A DNA stretch of 64,000 bases from Breznakia pachnodae (GCF_030814225.1 NZ_JAUSUR010000003.1:310001-374000), one strand, 5' to 3'. Numbered from the stretch's first letter, positions 48,137 to 59,900 are shown. Translations and numbers: made by a program. Notes: generated by a model from the sequence alone, not told the origin.

Positions 48137-49843
48137 ATGGATGGTGTATTTTCGTCAGTAGACACGATTTGGGTGTTGCTTGGAGCAACCCTGGTATTCT
48201 TCATGCAGGCAGGATTTGCGATGGTAGAGTCTGGATTTACCAGAGCAAAGAATGCAGGGAACATTATTATGAAGAACTTAATGGATTTTGCAATAGGAAC
48301 AATAATCTTCTGGATTGTTGGATTTGGTTTAATGTTTGGAGAGGACATTGCAGGTTTTGTAGGAAGTTTTGATTTCTTTATTCAGGGAAATTATGATTCT
48401 ACATTTCCAACCTTTGTATTTGTAATATTTCAGACAGTATTCTGTGCAACTGCTGCAACGATTGTATCAGGTGCTATGGCAGAGCGTACAAAGTTCTCAG
48501 CATACTGTTTGTATTCCCTAATTATCAGTGCTGTTATTTACCCAATATCAGGACACTGGATTTGGGGTGGTGGATGGTTAGCGGAAGCTGGCTTCCATGA
48601 TTTCGCAGGATCAACTGCAGTGCATATGGTTGGAGGTGTAGCTGCATTGGTTGGAGCTAAAATCTTAGGACCACGTATTGGGAAGTATGATAAGAAAGGA
48701 AAACCAAGAGCAATTCCAGGGCACTCATTAGCACTTGGGGCACTGGGTGTATTTATCTTATGGTTCTGTTGGTTTGGATTCAATGGTTGTTCAACAGTAT
48801 CAATGACAGGGGATGCATCACTAATAAGTGCAGGTAATATCTTTGTAAATACAAACTTAGCAGCAGCAAGTGCTACCGTAGTTGCAATGTTAGTTACTTG
48901 GTTTATCTATAAGAAACCGGATGTATCAATGACCCTTAATGGATCACTAGCTGGATTGGTTGCCATTACAGCAGGGTGTGATTTAGTAGATCCATTTGGA
49001 GCTGCAATCATTGGGGCATTAGCTGGTGGAATCATGATCTTTGCTGTTTGGTTTATTGATCATGTATTAAAGATTGATGATCCTGTTGGCGCGATTGCCG
49101 TACATGGTTTCTGTGGAGCTTCAGGAACAATCTTTGTAGGATTGTTTGCAGTAGAAGGTGGTCTATTCTATGGTGGAGGAACTTCAATGCTTCTGACACA
49201 GTTAATGGGGGTAGGAGCAGTTCTCATTTGGGTTGTTTGTACAATGACCATTGTCTTCCTTGTAATCAAGAAAACAATTGGACTACGTGTCAGTGAACAT
49301 GAGGAACTTGTTGGTCTGGATTTAGAAGAACATGGATTACAATCTGCGTATGGTGGATTTGTATTTGAAAATGAATATATTGGTGGAGCAACAGATGTAG
49401 ATATTCCAGAACCTGCTGTACCTTTAGAAGATGCGGTTCCAGTAGAGGTGCATAGCAAAAAGATACGCGATAAGGAAAAAGCAGAAGGAAAGATGACCAA
49501 GGTAGTAATTGTCACTAACCCAGAACGCTTTGATGCATTAAAGACAGCAATGGATCGAATCGGTGTAATGGGAATGACTGTCACAAGGGTTCTGGGATGT
49601 GGAACCCAGAGAGGTCAGATAGAGTACTATCGTGGTGCAGAAGTGGATATGGAATTACTTCCAAAACTAAAAGCAGAAATTGTTGTTAGTGCAGTGCCAG
49701 TAGAGTTGGTTGTGGAAACAGCGAAAAAGACACTGTATACAGGAAATATTGGAGATGGTAAAATCTTTATTTACGATGTTGAGAATGTAATCAAAATAAG
49801 AACTGGTGAAGAGGGTGTTGACGCACTTAAAAATGAGGATTAA
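48137..49843 (+). CDS. amt: Ammonium transporter fused to a C-terminal PII signalling domain
   Basis: The ATG at 48137 follows GAGAGGAAC; an earlier in-frame ATG (48059) would translate the leader hairpin and is rejected. Residues 1-385 are an 11-segment Amt channel with D155 and the twin histidines H163 and H323. After a linker (386-450), residues 453-568 are a complete PII protein: KMTKVVIVTNPERFDALKTAM, T-loop GQIEYYRGAEV with Y498 at the uridylylation position, LPKLKAEIVV, and GDGKIFIYDVENVIKIRTGEEG. PII proteins such as GlnK normally plug Amt pores as separate subunits. Here the regulator is covalently attached. Confidence 0.93.
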   Translation: MDGVFSSVDTIWVLLGATLVFFMQAGFAMVESGFTRAKNAGNIIMKNLMDFAIGTIIFWIVGFGLMFGEDIAGFVGSFDFFIQGNYDSTFPTFVFVIFQTVFCATAATIVSGAMAERTKFSAYCLYSLIISAVIYPISGHWIWGGGWLAEAGFHDFAGSTAVHMVGGVAALVGAKILGPRIGKYDKKGKPRAIPGHSLALGALGVFILWFCWFGFNGCSTVSMTGDASLISAGNIFVNTNLAAASATVVAMLVTWFIYKKPDVSMTLNGSLAGLVAITAGCDLVDPFGAAIIGALAGGIMIFAVWFIDHVLKIDDPVGAIAVHGFCGASGTIFVGLFAVEGGLFYGGGTSMLLTQLMGVGAVLIWVVCTMTIVFLVIKKTIGLRVSEHEELVGLDLEEHGLQSAYGGFVFENEYIGGATDVDIPEPAVPLEDAVPVEVHSKKIRDKEKAEGKMTKVVIVTNPERFDALKTAMDRIGVMGMTVTRVLGCGTQRGQIEYYRGAEVDMELLPKLKAEIVVSAVPVELVVETAKKTLYTGNIGDGKIFIYDVENVIKIRTGEEGVDALKNED

Positions 49844-49849
49844 TATTAG

Positions 49850-49881
49850 GCATGGATAACAAAGGTTATCCATGCTTTTTA
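49850..49881 (+). terminator. Terminator after the amt-PII gene
   Basis: GCATGGATAAC and GTTATCCATGC form an 11-bp stem around AAAG, then a T-run. Confidence 0.9.
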
Positions 49882-49942
49882 AAGGGAAATAATTCCCACA
49901 GAAAATAATACATGATATAATAGACGAAATGGAGAGCAGAAT

Positions 49943-50242
49943 ATGATACTAGAATGTCAGGAGTGTAAGAAACCAATAGGGTATAAAGGTAAGAAGGCAT
50001 TTTCACATATTAATTGTGAACATTGTGGTACTACTTATGAAATGAAACCTTCATCTTGGCGTATTTATATGTTGTTTCCATTTATCTCAGTAGGAATTAG
50101 TGTATTTCTGAGTGTGAATTTTATTACGACAGAAGATATATTTATTAAAGCAATCTTTATATTTTCTGTATCCTATATATTATATTATCTCTTATGTGTG
50201 TTTATGATTAAGATAAATATGATTCAATATATAAAGAGGTAG
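49943..50242 (+). CDS. Small zinc-ribbon membrane protein (CXXC-20-CXXC type)
   Basis: The 99-residue protein has CQEC at residues 5-8 and CEHC at 25-28, a CxxC-about-17-to-20-CxxC zinc ribbon. Two membrane segments follow, about residues 43-62 and 68-92. This is the CXXC-20-CXXC family layout. GGAGAGC precedes the ATG. The RDD-PHP gene starts eight bases downstream, so the two are probably one operon. The role is unknown. Confidence 0.75.
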   Translation: MILECQECKKPIGYKGKKAFSHINCEHCGTTYEMKPSSWRIYMLFPFISVGISVFLSVNFITTEDIFIKAIFIFSVSYILYYLLCVFMIKINMIQYIKR

Positions 50243-50250
50243 GAGGTTCT

Positions 50251-51819
50251 ATGGCAGAGAAAGTACAAACATCAAAAAAGACAATGAAAGAACAAATGAA
50301 AGTTCGTTCTTCAGATTATAATCAATATGGCCGTTATTTGGCACAAGACTTTACATATGGAACACTTTGGTTACGATTTATCGGGCAGCTTGGTGACTTT
50401 GTTGTTATGCTGTTACCAATGATTCTGTGGGTAGATTTATTTTTACTTGTTGCAAATGGTTATTTAAGTATTGATTTATTATATAGCTTTATGCCAGTAA
50501 CCTTGGTATTGATTCTTATTTTTACGGTTGTAGGAAATACCTATCTTTCGGTAATGAGTAAAGGTCAGTCATTTGGTAAACTTGGCCTTCGTACAAAAGT
50601 TGTAAATAGTGATAATACACAGGCAGATCGAATGACTCTGCTAATACGTGAAGCAGTGGGAAAAGAGATACCACTTATCCTATTATATATATTTACTGGA
50701 TTATGGGGTGTTCTAGGGTTTTTGGTAGTAAATGGACTAGTTGTATTGATTGACCCTAAGCATCGCAGTATTATTGATTTCTTACTAAAGACAAAAGTAG
50801 TTATGTTAAGTGAGATGGGGCGTAAGCCAATTGATGAAAGAATCAAAGAAGAAGTTGTTGTAGAGCAACCAAAGGCTGAGAATACAATTGATTTAAAACT
50901 AGTATCGTCATTTTCTCATGATGGAGAGTATGGTGTGGAAGATTTATTGAAACAGGCAAAAGAGGTAGGATTAAAAACTATTTCGATCTGTGATCATAAT
51001 AGTGTAAAAGCAAATCTGATTGCACAGCGAGTTTCGTCATTCTATGATATTGAATATATCCCAGGTATTAACATTGATTGTCAATACAACGGAAAACCAC
51101 TTCGTTTACTTGGATACTTTATTAATTCTAATGATGAACGATTTGTCAGTGTTGAATATGAAAACCTAGCAAAAGAAAAAGCAGTGTCACTTCGTCGAAT
51201 TCAGTTGTTTGAAGAAGCTACTGGACTGATGATTGACAGTGAGCAAATTATTAAGCACAGTCGTTTCCAAGTGATATCACCAGAAATGATTGCAAGGCAT
51301 GTATTAACGAATGTAAATTATAAGGATCATAAATTACTTCAACCTTATTTGAAAGGTGAAAAGAAAAATTATCCGATTCGTAATTTTGTAGATGATTTCT
51401 TCGCAGAAGGGGAAATTGCATATGTTCCAATTGTGCATCCAGCAATTGAAGATATGTTATCGATTATTAAGGCTAGTGGTGGAGTTGCTGTTTTGGCACA
51501 CCCAATGTATTACTTTAAGGATGAACCTGAATTATTAAATGAAGTTCTGGATTTAGGGATTGAAGCAATTGAAATCTTTAACCCTAGACATTCTAATAAA
51601 GATAAACAATACTTATTAAGTCTTGCGAAACAACGTAAACTTTATGTTACTGCAGGTAGTGAGTATCATGGAGAAAGTAAGAAACAATTTATTCTTGGTA
51701 AAACAACTTGTCCAGTAGATGGTGAGGTTGTAGTACAAGAATTTATTGATAAATATAAGAAAGTAGATGAAGTTGATCAAGGTGATGAACCAACAATGGA
51801 TTTGAAATCACATAAATAA
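50251..51819 (+). CDS. RDD membrane protein fused to a PHP-family phosphoesterase domain
   Basis: The 522-residue protein has an RDD-type membrane domain (residues 38-185, with LRFIGQLGDF, SKGQSFGKLGLRT and about four membrane segments). Residues 210-505 form a PHP phosphoesterase-type domain. Motif II (ICDHNSV at 247-252), motif III (VAVLAHP near 410) and a late EYHGE are present. Motif I should read DxHxH but is DLKLV at 214-218, so both metal histidines are missing. The domain may be inactive or use another metal arrangement. AGGAGG precedes the ATG. Confidence 0.85.
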   Translation: MAEKVQTSKKTMKEQMKVRSSDYNQYGRYLAQDFTYGTLWLRFIGQLGDFVVMLLPMILWVDLFLLVANGYLSIDLLYSFMPVTLVLILIFTVVGNTYLSVMSKGQSFGKLGLRTKVVNSDNTQADRMTLLIREAVGKEIPLILLYIFTGLWGVLGFLVVNGLVVLIDPKHRSIIDFLLKTKVVMLSEMGRKPIDERIKEEVVVEQPKAENTIDLKLVSSFSHDGEYGVEDLLKQAKEVGLKTISICDHNSVKANLIAQRVSSFYDIEYIPGINIDCQYNGKPLRLLGYFINSNDERFVSVEYENLAKEKAVSLRRIQLFEEATGLMIDSEQIIKHSRFQVISPEMIARHVLTNVNYKDHKLLQPYLKGEKKNYPIRNFVDDFFAEGEIAYVPIVHPAIEDMLSIIKASGGVAVLAHPMYYFKDEPELLNEVLDLGIEAIEIFNPRHSNKDKQYLLSLAKQRKLYVTAGSEYHGESKKQFILGKTTCPVDGEVVVQEFIDKYKKVDEVDQGDEPTMDLKSHK

Positions 51820-51836
51820 ACCTTATACAGATGAGA

Positions 51837-51878
51837 AATCCTAAGCATAATGTGTAAACAGTGCTTAGGATTTTCTTT
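51837..51878 (+). terminator. Terminator after RDD-PHP gene
   Basis: AATCCTAAGCA and TGCTTAGGATT make an 11-bp stem with a 14-base loop and T-rich tail. Confidence 0.8.
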
Positions 51879-52023
51879 TGCATAAGGTAATAGTATAGTA
51901 AGAGAATAATAAAAATAACCAGTATTTATCGTGTTATTAAGAGATTATACAAAGTAAAAAAATCATACATTAGTTTGACGTTCAAAGCATCTCATATGAA
52001 ATATGTGAAAATTTGGGATAAGG

Positions 52024-52052
52024 TTGAGTCAGACATTTGAATGTGATAAAAT
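52024..52052 (+). promoter_or_regulatory. Predicted promoter of the cell-wall hydrolase gene
   Basis: TTGAGT (52024-52029) and TAAAAT (52047-52052) are 17 bases apart, 42 bases before the ATG. Confidence 0.5.
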
Positions 52053-52093
52053 TACGATTGTAAAATCTGAAAAAAAATTAGAGGAGTGAGAAA

Positions 52094-53602
52094 ATGGATT
52101 CCAAGAAAACATTAATCAAACGAATCAATGATTTTAGGATTAAAGGGATAAATAAAATCAATGACACAAAAAGCTATCTAGCACCTAGATTTAACAAAGG
52201 GCTAGAAGTAATGATTAAGTTTGCAAGAGCTTGTTGTTCTAAAGCTTATGCAGCTTACAAAGAATTAGAACCTGTATTAGTAGGAATTGCATCATCATGC
52301 TTAATTAAAGCAGGAGTTGCATATAGAGAATTAGAACCAGTATTTGTAAATGCTGCTACTACATTCTTATCTACAATGAAAACAGGAGCTACAAACTTAG
52401 TAGAATTAGTTGAAAGTAAATTTGGGAAGATTCACTTTGACTTCCGTCACTTTGTTATGACAACAAGTGCCGCAGTAGTTGTATTCGCATTAACTTTTAC
52501 AGTTACTGGAATGGGACGTTCTAAGGTAAGTGCTGAGGTGTTAGAAACACCAGAAGTAGAAGCTTACAATAATGAAGTAATTGAAGTCAATTATGGAGAT
52601 GACAGTGCAATCGTTGATGTAGCGAAAGAAATTCTTGCAGATGATGCAGGAAGTGTATACGATGCAAAACCTATTACATTAGCAAATGGTAATGAAGGTT
52701 ATGAAATCGGTAACTACGTAGTAAGCGTAGATCGTGAAGCAACAAAAGAATTGAAAGACGATCAAATCACACTTACTGTTCAAACAAAAGAAACTTTCGA
52801 TAAGGAAGACTTTGGTAAAGTTGTTGTAAATGATACAGCAGCAGATATCACAAAAGAAAATGGAACTGTACATACATATGTAATTGATGTTAAATATGTA
52901 GATACACAAGCACCAGTTATTAACTTGACTCAAAGTGAAGTTGAAATTGATGATGTTGATTATTTAAACAGATACTCATTTGTTGAATCAATCAGCGACA
53001 ACTATGATGGTGCAATTGAAGCTTTCGATGTTGTAGGTGAAGTACCTGAAAAAGACGAATTACGTTGGGAACCAGGAGAGTATACAATTAAGTATACTGC
53101 TAAGGATTCAAGCGGAAACGTTGGAGAAGCATCTTTGAAAGTTAAAATTAATGCAACTGAAGATGAAGAAGATGAAACTGAAGAAATTAAAGACGCACTA
53201 TCAAACTCTGAGAGTGGTTCAAGTTCAGACTCAAGTTCTGACACTGGTTCATCAGTACAAGCTCCTCAAGCTTCAACAACGGCAGGAATTGTATATGCAG
53301 CAGCAATGAATCAACTTGGGGTTTACCAAGATTGTACAATGCTAGTTACTAATTCATTAGCAGCAGCTGGAATTTACCACCATGGTTGGCCAGCAAGTTA
53401 CTTAGGATTAGGAACAGTTATATCTGCATCTGAAGCAGTACCTGGAGATATCATCTACTATGCAGATGGTGGAACAGGATGGGCACACGTTGCGGTATAC
53501 GCAGGTGGTGGACAAGCAATTCATGGTGGTTACTTAGGAAACCAAACAGTAGTTGCATCTGCTTACATGGGCTCAGGTCCAGTATTTATTAGATTACCAT
53601 AG
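52094..53602 (+). CDS. Membrane-anchored NlpC/P60-like peptidoglycan hydrolase with Ig-like domain
   Basis: The 502-residue protein has an unusual about 118-residue cytoplasmic N-terminus with a 22-residue repeat (AYKELEPVLV near 54, AYRELEPVFV near 76). A single membrane segment (about 121-140) follows, then a polar extracellular part. A bacterial Ig-like domain (DTQAPVINLTQSEVEID to SLKVKI) covers about 270-355, a Ser/Asp linker follows, and residues 397-502 form an NlpC/P60-like domain. In that domain QDCTMLVTNSL places C414 and GWAHVAVYAGGGQAIHGG gives the histidines. It should cleave peptide bonds in peptidoglycan. AGAGGAGTG precedes the ATG. Confidence 0.85.
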   Translation: MDSKKTLIKRINDFRIKGINKINDTKSYLAPRFNKGLEVMIKFARACCSKAYAAYKELEPVLVGIASSCLIKAGVAYRELEPVFVNAATTFLSTMKTGATNLVELVESKFGKIHFDFRHFVMTTSAAVVVFALTFTVTGMGRSKVSAEVLETPEVEAYNNEVIEVNYGDDSAIVDVAKEILADDAGSVYDAKPITLANGNEGYEIGNYVVSVDREATKELKDDQITLTVQTKETFDKEDFGKVVVNDTAADITKENGTVHTYVIDVKYVDTQAPVINLTQSEVEIDDVDYLNRYSFVESISDNYDGAIEAFDVVGEVPEKDELRWEPGEYTIKYTAKDSSGNVGEASLKVKINATEDEEDETEEIKDALSNSESGSSSDSSSDTGSSVQAPQASTTAGIVYAAAMNQLGVYQDCTMLVTNSLAAAGIYHHGWPASYLGLGTVISASEAVPGDIIYYADGGTGWAHVAVYAGGGQAIHGGYLGNQTVVASAYMGSGPVFIRLP

Positions 53603-53608
53603 TAAATG

Positions 53609-53645
53609 AAGAAGTATGACTTAAATGTTGTACTTCTTTTTTTTA
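53609..53645 (+). terminator. Terminator of the hydrolase gene
   Basis: AAGAAGTA pairs with TACTTCTT across a 14-base loop, followed by a long T-run. Confidence 0.75.
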
Positions 53646-53931
53646 TTACAGCATAATCTTACACTAAGAAAGGATTCTGATTCAGAGTCTTTATTTAGTA
53701 TAAAACAGACAATAATAGTTGTGTGAAAGGTCACCGTAGAAGATTGGTATTAAATTTGTATTAAGATTGCAAAAATAATGAACTAAATGCAATCTTATAA
53801 CGACTAAATATTGAAGGGCGGTTATTTTCTGTAACACATACTTTTTGATTAGTGACATATTGGCTCTATGTCATTGTTATAGAATTATAATTGCTTTAAG
53901 AAAGTAGATATTTTCGGAGGGCAAAAGAATT
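53646..53931 (+). promoter_or_regulatory. Upstream region of the adhesin gene with inverted repeat
   Basis: No gene is seen here. A perfect 10-bp inverted repeat (TAAGATTGCA 53762-53771, TGCAATCTTA 53788-53797) with a 16-base spacer lies 135 bases before the start codon, after a direct repeat of GTATTAA. It could be a regulator site. I could not fix a convincing promoter. Confidence 0.4.
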
Positions 53932-56900
53932 ATGAAAAGATTAAAGAAACTACTTAATACGACTGGGCGTCGTTTCTTAGTAGCTTTGATTTGTGGTTTT
54001 TTGCTGCTTGGAGTTTACCAAGCGGGTAATAACCATATTTCAGGTGAAGAAACAATAACTCAAAGTGATGATGTTGTTCAACAAGAACAGCCACAAGCAA
54101 GAGATAATCAATATCTCGACAGTTATTTGATTCGGTATACTGGAATCCGTTTTGGCGGTGTTGAGAATAAAACGGGTGCTCCTATTACGATTCAAAGTGG
54201 AGCATCGATATCGGCATCAGTTGCATTTACTTTGAATACAGAAGACGGTACTACTACATCCAGTGGTATTGTTGAAAAAGGCAGAATAGCATTTCGTTTT
54301 AAAATACCTAGTTATGTAACAATTGGAACCAATACAGGTATTATTGATTACAGAGAAGGATCTGAAAATGACCCGAATGGTGTGTATGATAATGGAGATT
54401 ATCGCTACTATTGGGGATTTTTAAGTGAAGACTTAGTTGTTGGTTCTGGGTCTACGGCTTCCGTTTCATTAACACCATATTTAAATGGAGTTACTGATGA
54501 TGAAACAACAGTAGCAATAGAAGTGGAAGCATTTGATTTCTATAATAATCAATTGAAGCAGGTTGGTGTAATTGACAGTAGTAATGAAACTGCACTGAAA
54601 AATACAATAATTGCCAATACTGACCAATTTTCATGGAAAAGTGCAACTGTCACTCCTTCTTATACAACAAGTAGTAATGGTCCATCAAACGCAATGTTAA
54701 ATGATTTAACATTTACATTAGCTGCATCTTCTGCGACAACTTCCACTACAACAGGTGTTGGTTATGCAAAACAGATAACTTATGAGAGTACATTTCAGTT
54801 ACCAGTGGATGGCGATGGAAACCCATATATTGAAATAAGTAAAGCTAACTTTTTTGATGTGAATGGTACACAATTGTCAGATTCGGAAATCTCAATTGAT
54901 ACTGAAAACAATACTTTTACAGTAAGGCATATAGTAGTGAATCCAGATGAGTCAAAAGAGTTTATGGATACAGGATGGAAGTTTGTGATTAAAGGTGCAA
55001 CAATTGATAAGACAAATACTGATTTGCAGGATGTTGAAGCAAACAAGTCAAAGACTTTCTCAATTACAGCTGTGGGCGGATCACATCAAATTGATCCAGC
55101 TGTGAAGATGGATGTAACAGTTGCTAATCCATATGTAATTGGACAAAACACAATGAATGCAGTTGTAATTACGTATACAGTACCGAAAGTACAAGTTGGT
55201 GATGAATCTTATAAAGAACCAATTAAGTATATTTCAAAAATTAATCAATCATCACAAATCAATGGAACTGATGATGGTGGAAAACCATATAAAGTTATGC
55301 CTGGTGATTTGATTACTTATCAGTTAGCAGCAGAACATATTAAAAACATCCAAAGTACGGATGATATGAATGGTGGAATAATTGAAAAGATTTCCTATAA
55401 AGAAGTTGAAAGCACAAATTTTGATATTAATCAGTTGATCCCTCAACAAATTAATGCGGGAACATGGACTAATTTTACTACAGGTAAGATTACTATAACG
55501 ATTGAATACAATGATGGTTTACCAACAGATACTTTAGAAATCACTCCAGCTACTGCAAGCGGATCTAGAGAAATTAAAATTGATGATACAAAGCGCAGTA
55601 AAGTGAAGAGCTTTGAAATTAAGTATGAAGATGTGAATTCAGGATTCCAGATTGATACAGGTCCATTGGTGACTTATTTGGTAAAAGACCAAAAAGATAT
55701 TCGTAAAAATGGAATGGTTATTTCAAACTCAGTAGAGTCTACTTATAAAAATACGTCTTCTCAAGAAATTAATAAAACAAAAACATCGAATGTAGTTGAT
55801 GTAATTTATAACAGTATCTCAATGAGTGACGAAGGAATCTACGAACATAATAAAACTGGATTGAATTTAGGTGGCGCTACAACCCGTACTTTCCCTGTTG
55901 AGAATGACGTATTACTATTTGTGATTGAACTTAAAAACACAGAAGGAACACCTTTAAAGATAGATGAAGTAGCTGATATATATACAAATCAATATTTAGC
56001 GCCATATAATGGAGATACTACTACCGTTGGTGGTGCAAATCCAATTGATGGACGCTATATTAATGCTTCAAATATGATGAACCTTACATATTGGGAGAGC
56101 GATCCATTAGTTAATGGAAACAACCCAGTAACTAATAATGGTGTGAGTGTTTCAGCAGAGGGTTCAGATGAATTATCAATTAAGTTTACTAATGATGTAG
56201 TGATTCCAGCAGGAGAAACTTATTATCTGACTTATACAATGTCAGCAACAAGTAATATTCATACAAATGCAACTATTGGGAATACCTTCCAATCGTTCTA
56301 TGAAGATAATCTAGTTGGAGAAGGTGCGTTCTATTGGGGACCACAAACTTCAGGAACAGGATTTACATCATTAAAGAATCACTATAATGTAACTGGTCCA
56401 GATGGGCTAATTGATGCAGTGAAACCTTATGCAGGTGATGTAATAGTATACAAAGCAACAATTAATAATATTACAGATACCGATTGGGGTCCTGGAATGA
56501 GTGTTACTGACACATTCTCAAATAATTTGACTCCATGGTCAACTGATCAGGGTTTTAATACAACAGGAACATATGGAAAGAAGCTAAATCTAAACACAAC
56601 AATGAATTTAGGTGTGGCAGTAGATGAGTCAACAGGAGCAACTGTTGGAACAATTACAGCAACTGTAACTGGAAACAATGAATTTAAGATTGATTTAGGT
56701 AACACTAAAATAGAAAGTGGTGGAAAATTAGTTTTATATTACACAATGAAAGTAACAGATGATGTAAAAGCAGGTGATAAATTAGTCAATACTTATACGG
56801 TTTATTCTGATGATGATTCACAGTTAACAAGAGGGCAAGATATTTGGGAAGTAAATGCTCAACAAAATTATGAAGGTATCGTATCACTTACAAAAGGAGC

Positions 56901-59900
56901 TGCAGAACAAGCGTCTAATAATGAAAAACATTCTTCAGACCGTTTACGTGATAGTGATATTATTGAGTATACAGTAGCTGTATCAAATTTGAGAATTCGC
57001 AATGATGATGGAGTTACATTCCAAACAATTCAAGATACATTACCAGAAAATATGGAATATGTTGATGGGTCATTAAAAATTAAATTTCAATTATTAGAAC
57101 GTAAGTATGATAAGAACAATGAAAATAATCCAGATACTGAGATTGTTAAAACAGAGCAATTAGATTTACCTGATGATGCAAAAGATTATACAGTATCAAA
57201 TAGTAATGGGGTTCTTAAAGTTGCATTTGATAATCCAGTTGTATTGAATGATCGTTATTATACAAATGATTATGAACATATAAATGAATATCAATATGTT
57301 ATTACCTATAAGTTAAAAGTAAATACAGATGATATTCCTGAAACAACAAGATTAAAAGAACAAACAAATACAGTAAAAGTGTTCTATCAAAATGAAATGA
57401 CTAAAATAAAATCATTAAATGGTACACTTGCTGCAGATACATCAAATGAAGATGGAAATTCAACTACGCAAACATCTCATAAAGGTAGTGCAAAAGTAAC
57501 ACTATTAAATGATAACTATGTATATGGTGGAATTGAAAAAAATTCACTTGTTGATATTGAAGGAAAAGCAACAGGTACCAATATTGCAAATGCAAATGTA
57601 AATGTTGATATGAAAACAAATCGTATTTATAATGTGAATATTTATAACTATGGTGCGAAAAGTTTACCAATTGATAAAGTGATTGATATCCTGCCACAGT
57701 ATGAAACGATTGTTGATGGAAGTATGATATTGATTGAGGATCCAAATGATCCTACAACTACAAAAGAATTGTCATTTACAACTGAAAAAGTAATTATAGA
57801 TGGTGTTAACTACCAAATGATAACAATGGATGAAGACTTTGAAGTGGCATCAAATGGTGCAGCAAATGCATATTACCAAATTCGTTATGAAACAACGATT
57901 GATCGTACTTCTGTAAAGAACGTTCTTACAGAAACACAGACTAATTCAATTTCTGGACTTAAAAATCAAGTGTCATTCTATCTTCAAAAAAGTGATGGAA
58001 AAGAAGCAAAAATGATTATCACTGATAATAAAGGGAAAATCATGGATGATGCTGGTTCAGAAGTAAAAGACAACTGGGATAATAATGATGAAACTACAAA
58101 ACGTTATCAAGCGGATTATGCTGTCATCGATAGTGCAAACTATATTAGTCCATTAATTGATATTAAGGGACAAACGGTTACCAAAGCAATGAGTAGTAAT
58201 GTTGAAACATATAAAGACTATAGTACTACAACACCAGTAGAACCTGCAGAAATGGTTGCGTGGACAATTCGTATTGGAAATGGAAACCAGACTGATACAC
58301 AAACGATTAAGGCAGGGTCAAAAGTCTATGTAGTATTACCAGATGGTTTGGATTATCAAGGATTTGGACAAGATGCATCAGGAAATGAGTCAGTTCCAGG
58401 GTACCTGGATGAAGATTCATTTAGCAAAGTTACAGATGCATATGGAAATACTGTACTTTCATGGCAGGTAAATAAAACATATGACAAAAATAAAAATGAT
58501 TTATTTAGAATTCGTACAAAAACAAAAGCATTTACATATACTACATATTCTGTGAAAGGATACTTTGTACCTTTACAAGATGCTGATCAAGAGTTTTATG
58601 ATCAACAATTGATGAGTAGTACAGAATATAAAACCACTTATATGTATTCAATTGCAAATGAATTTGAACTACTTAGCAAAGTAGATCCGAGTTATACAAG
58701 TAAAACTCATTATGTAAGTGATAGTACTTACATGGATGTTTATGGTGAACTTGGTGTTGCTGCAATGCTTACAGAAACCGATACAGTGGGTGGAACGAAA
58801 GTTACTACTCGTGATGATGATAGAGTCATGGATGTTGCTGACAAGACTGATACGGTACGCTACACAATGCGTTTAGAATCAGTGCAAGGTTCAGCAACAA
58901 TGAAAGATATTGTCTTTGTGGATCGTTTACCTTCAGTAGATGATACACGGAATCTGGGATTAAAGTCTAGGGGAAGTGAAGCAAACGCTCGTTTGGTTGG
59001 TGATGGTAGCTTTGTTGTTCGCTATAAAGCAAATGGGACAGCAGCAGTAACAACATTAGATGATACGCAATATCGTGTAGAATATTTCTTTGGTTCTGTA
59101 AATGAACAGTTTTATGGTGATGACTATAAAGATGTTATTGTAAGTGACCGCTGGTTAGATAAAAATCAAATTGCTAGTGATGGCTTAGATTATATAAATG
59201 CAACAGCTATTCGTGTGGTAATTACTGATGATGCAGTAGAAGTTAAAGGATTAGGAAACATTGAAGTTGATTATGATGTAAAACTTCATGAATACTACAT
59301 TGGTGGTAGACAGGTTATCAATACCTTTGGATACCGTACAGTAGTTGGTGCTGATACAGAACTGATTGCAGAAGTACTTCCAGTTGCCTATAAAACAGAA
59401 ATTCTAAAAGACCGTGTTCAGATTAAGAAATATTTGAATGACAGTAGTGAAACACCAGAGGATACTTCGTTTGAAGTTCGTCTAACTGGTAGGAATACAT
59501 CAACAGATGAAATAGAATATGATGAAATTCATACCGTTACAGCGGATACTCAAGATGGTGATCGCTGGACTGGTGATACTTGGGTTTATGAACTTCCATT
59601 TGGCTTAGAGTATAGTATTGAAGAAGTTCAAAATCCTAATTTTAAAACACCAGTATATGCAAAACCGGATATTAGTGTTTCAAGTGATGGAACAACAGAA
59701 TGGATCTTTAAGCTTACAAATGAAAGAGATCCAAGAATTCTTGAAGCAGAAAAAATTTGGTTAGATGCAAATGGTGAAGAATTAAAAGATGAAAGTTTAA
59801 TGAGTGCAGTAAACGTGGAACTATATCCTGCCGATAAAGATGGCAACATTACTGGTGATAGTATTGAAACAATTGTTCTCGATGAAGATAATAATTGGAA

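Noticed and set aside
49168..49584. 138-codon antisense frame within the amt-PII gene
   Set aside because: Composition mirrors the opposite strand of a conserved coding region; no ribosome binding site.
53002..53244. 80-codon serine-rich antisense frame
   Set aside because: Shadow of the Ser/Asp/Glu linker of the hydrolase gene; no independent support.
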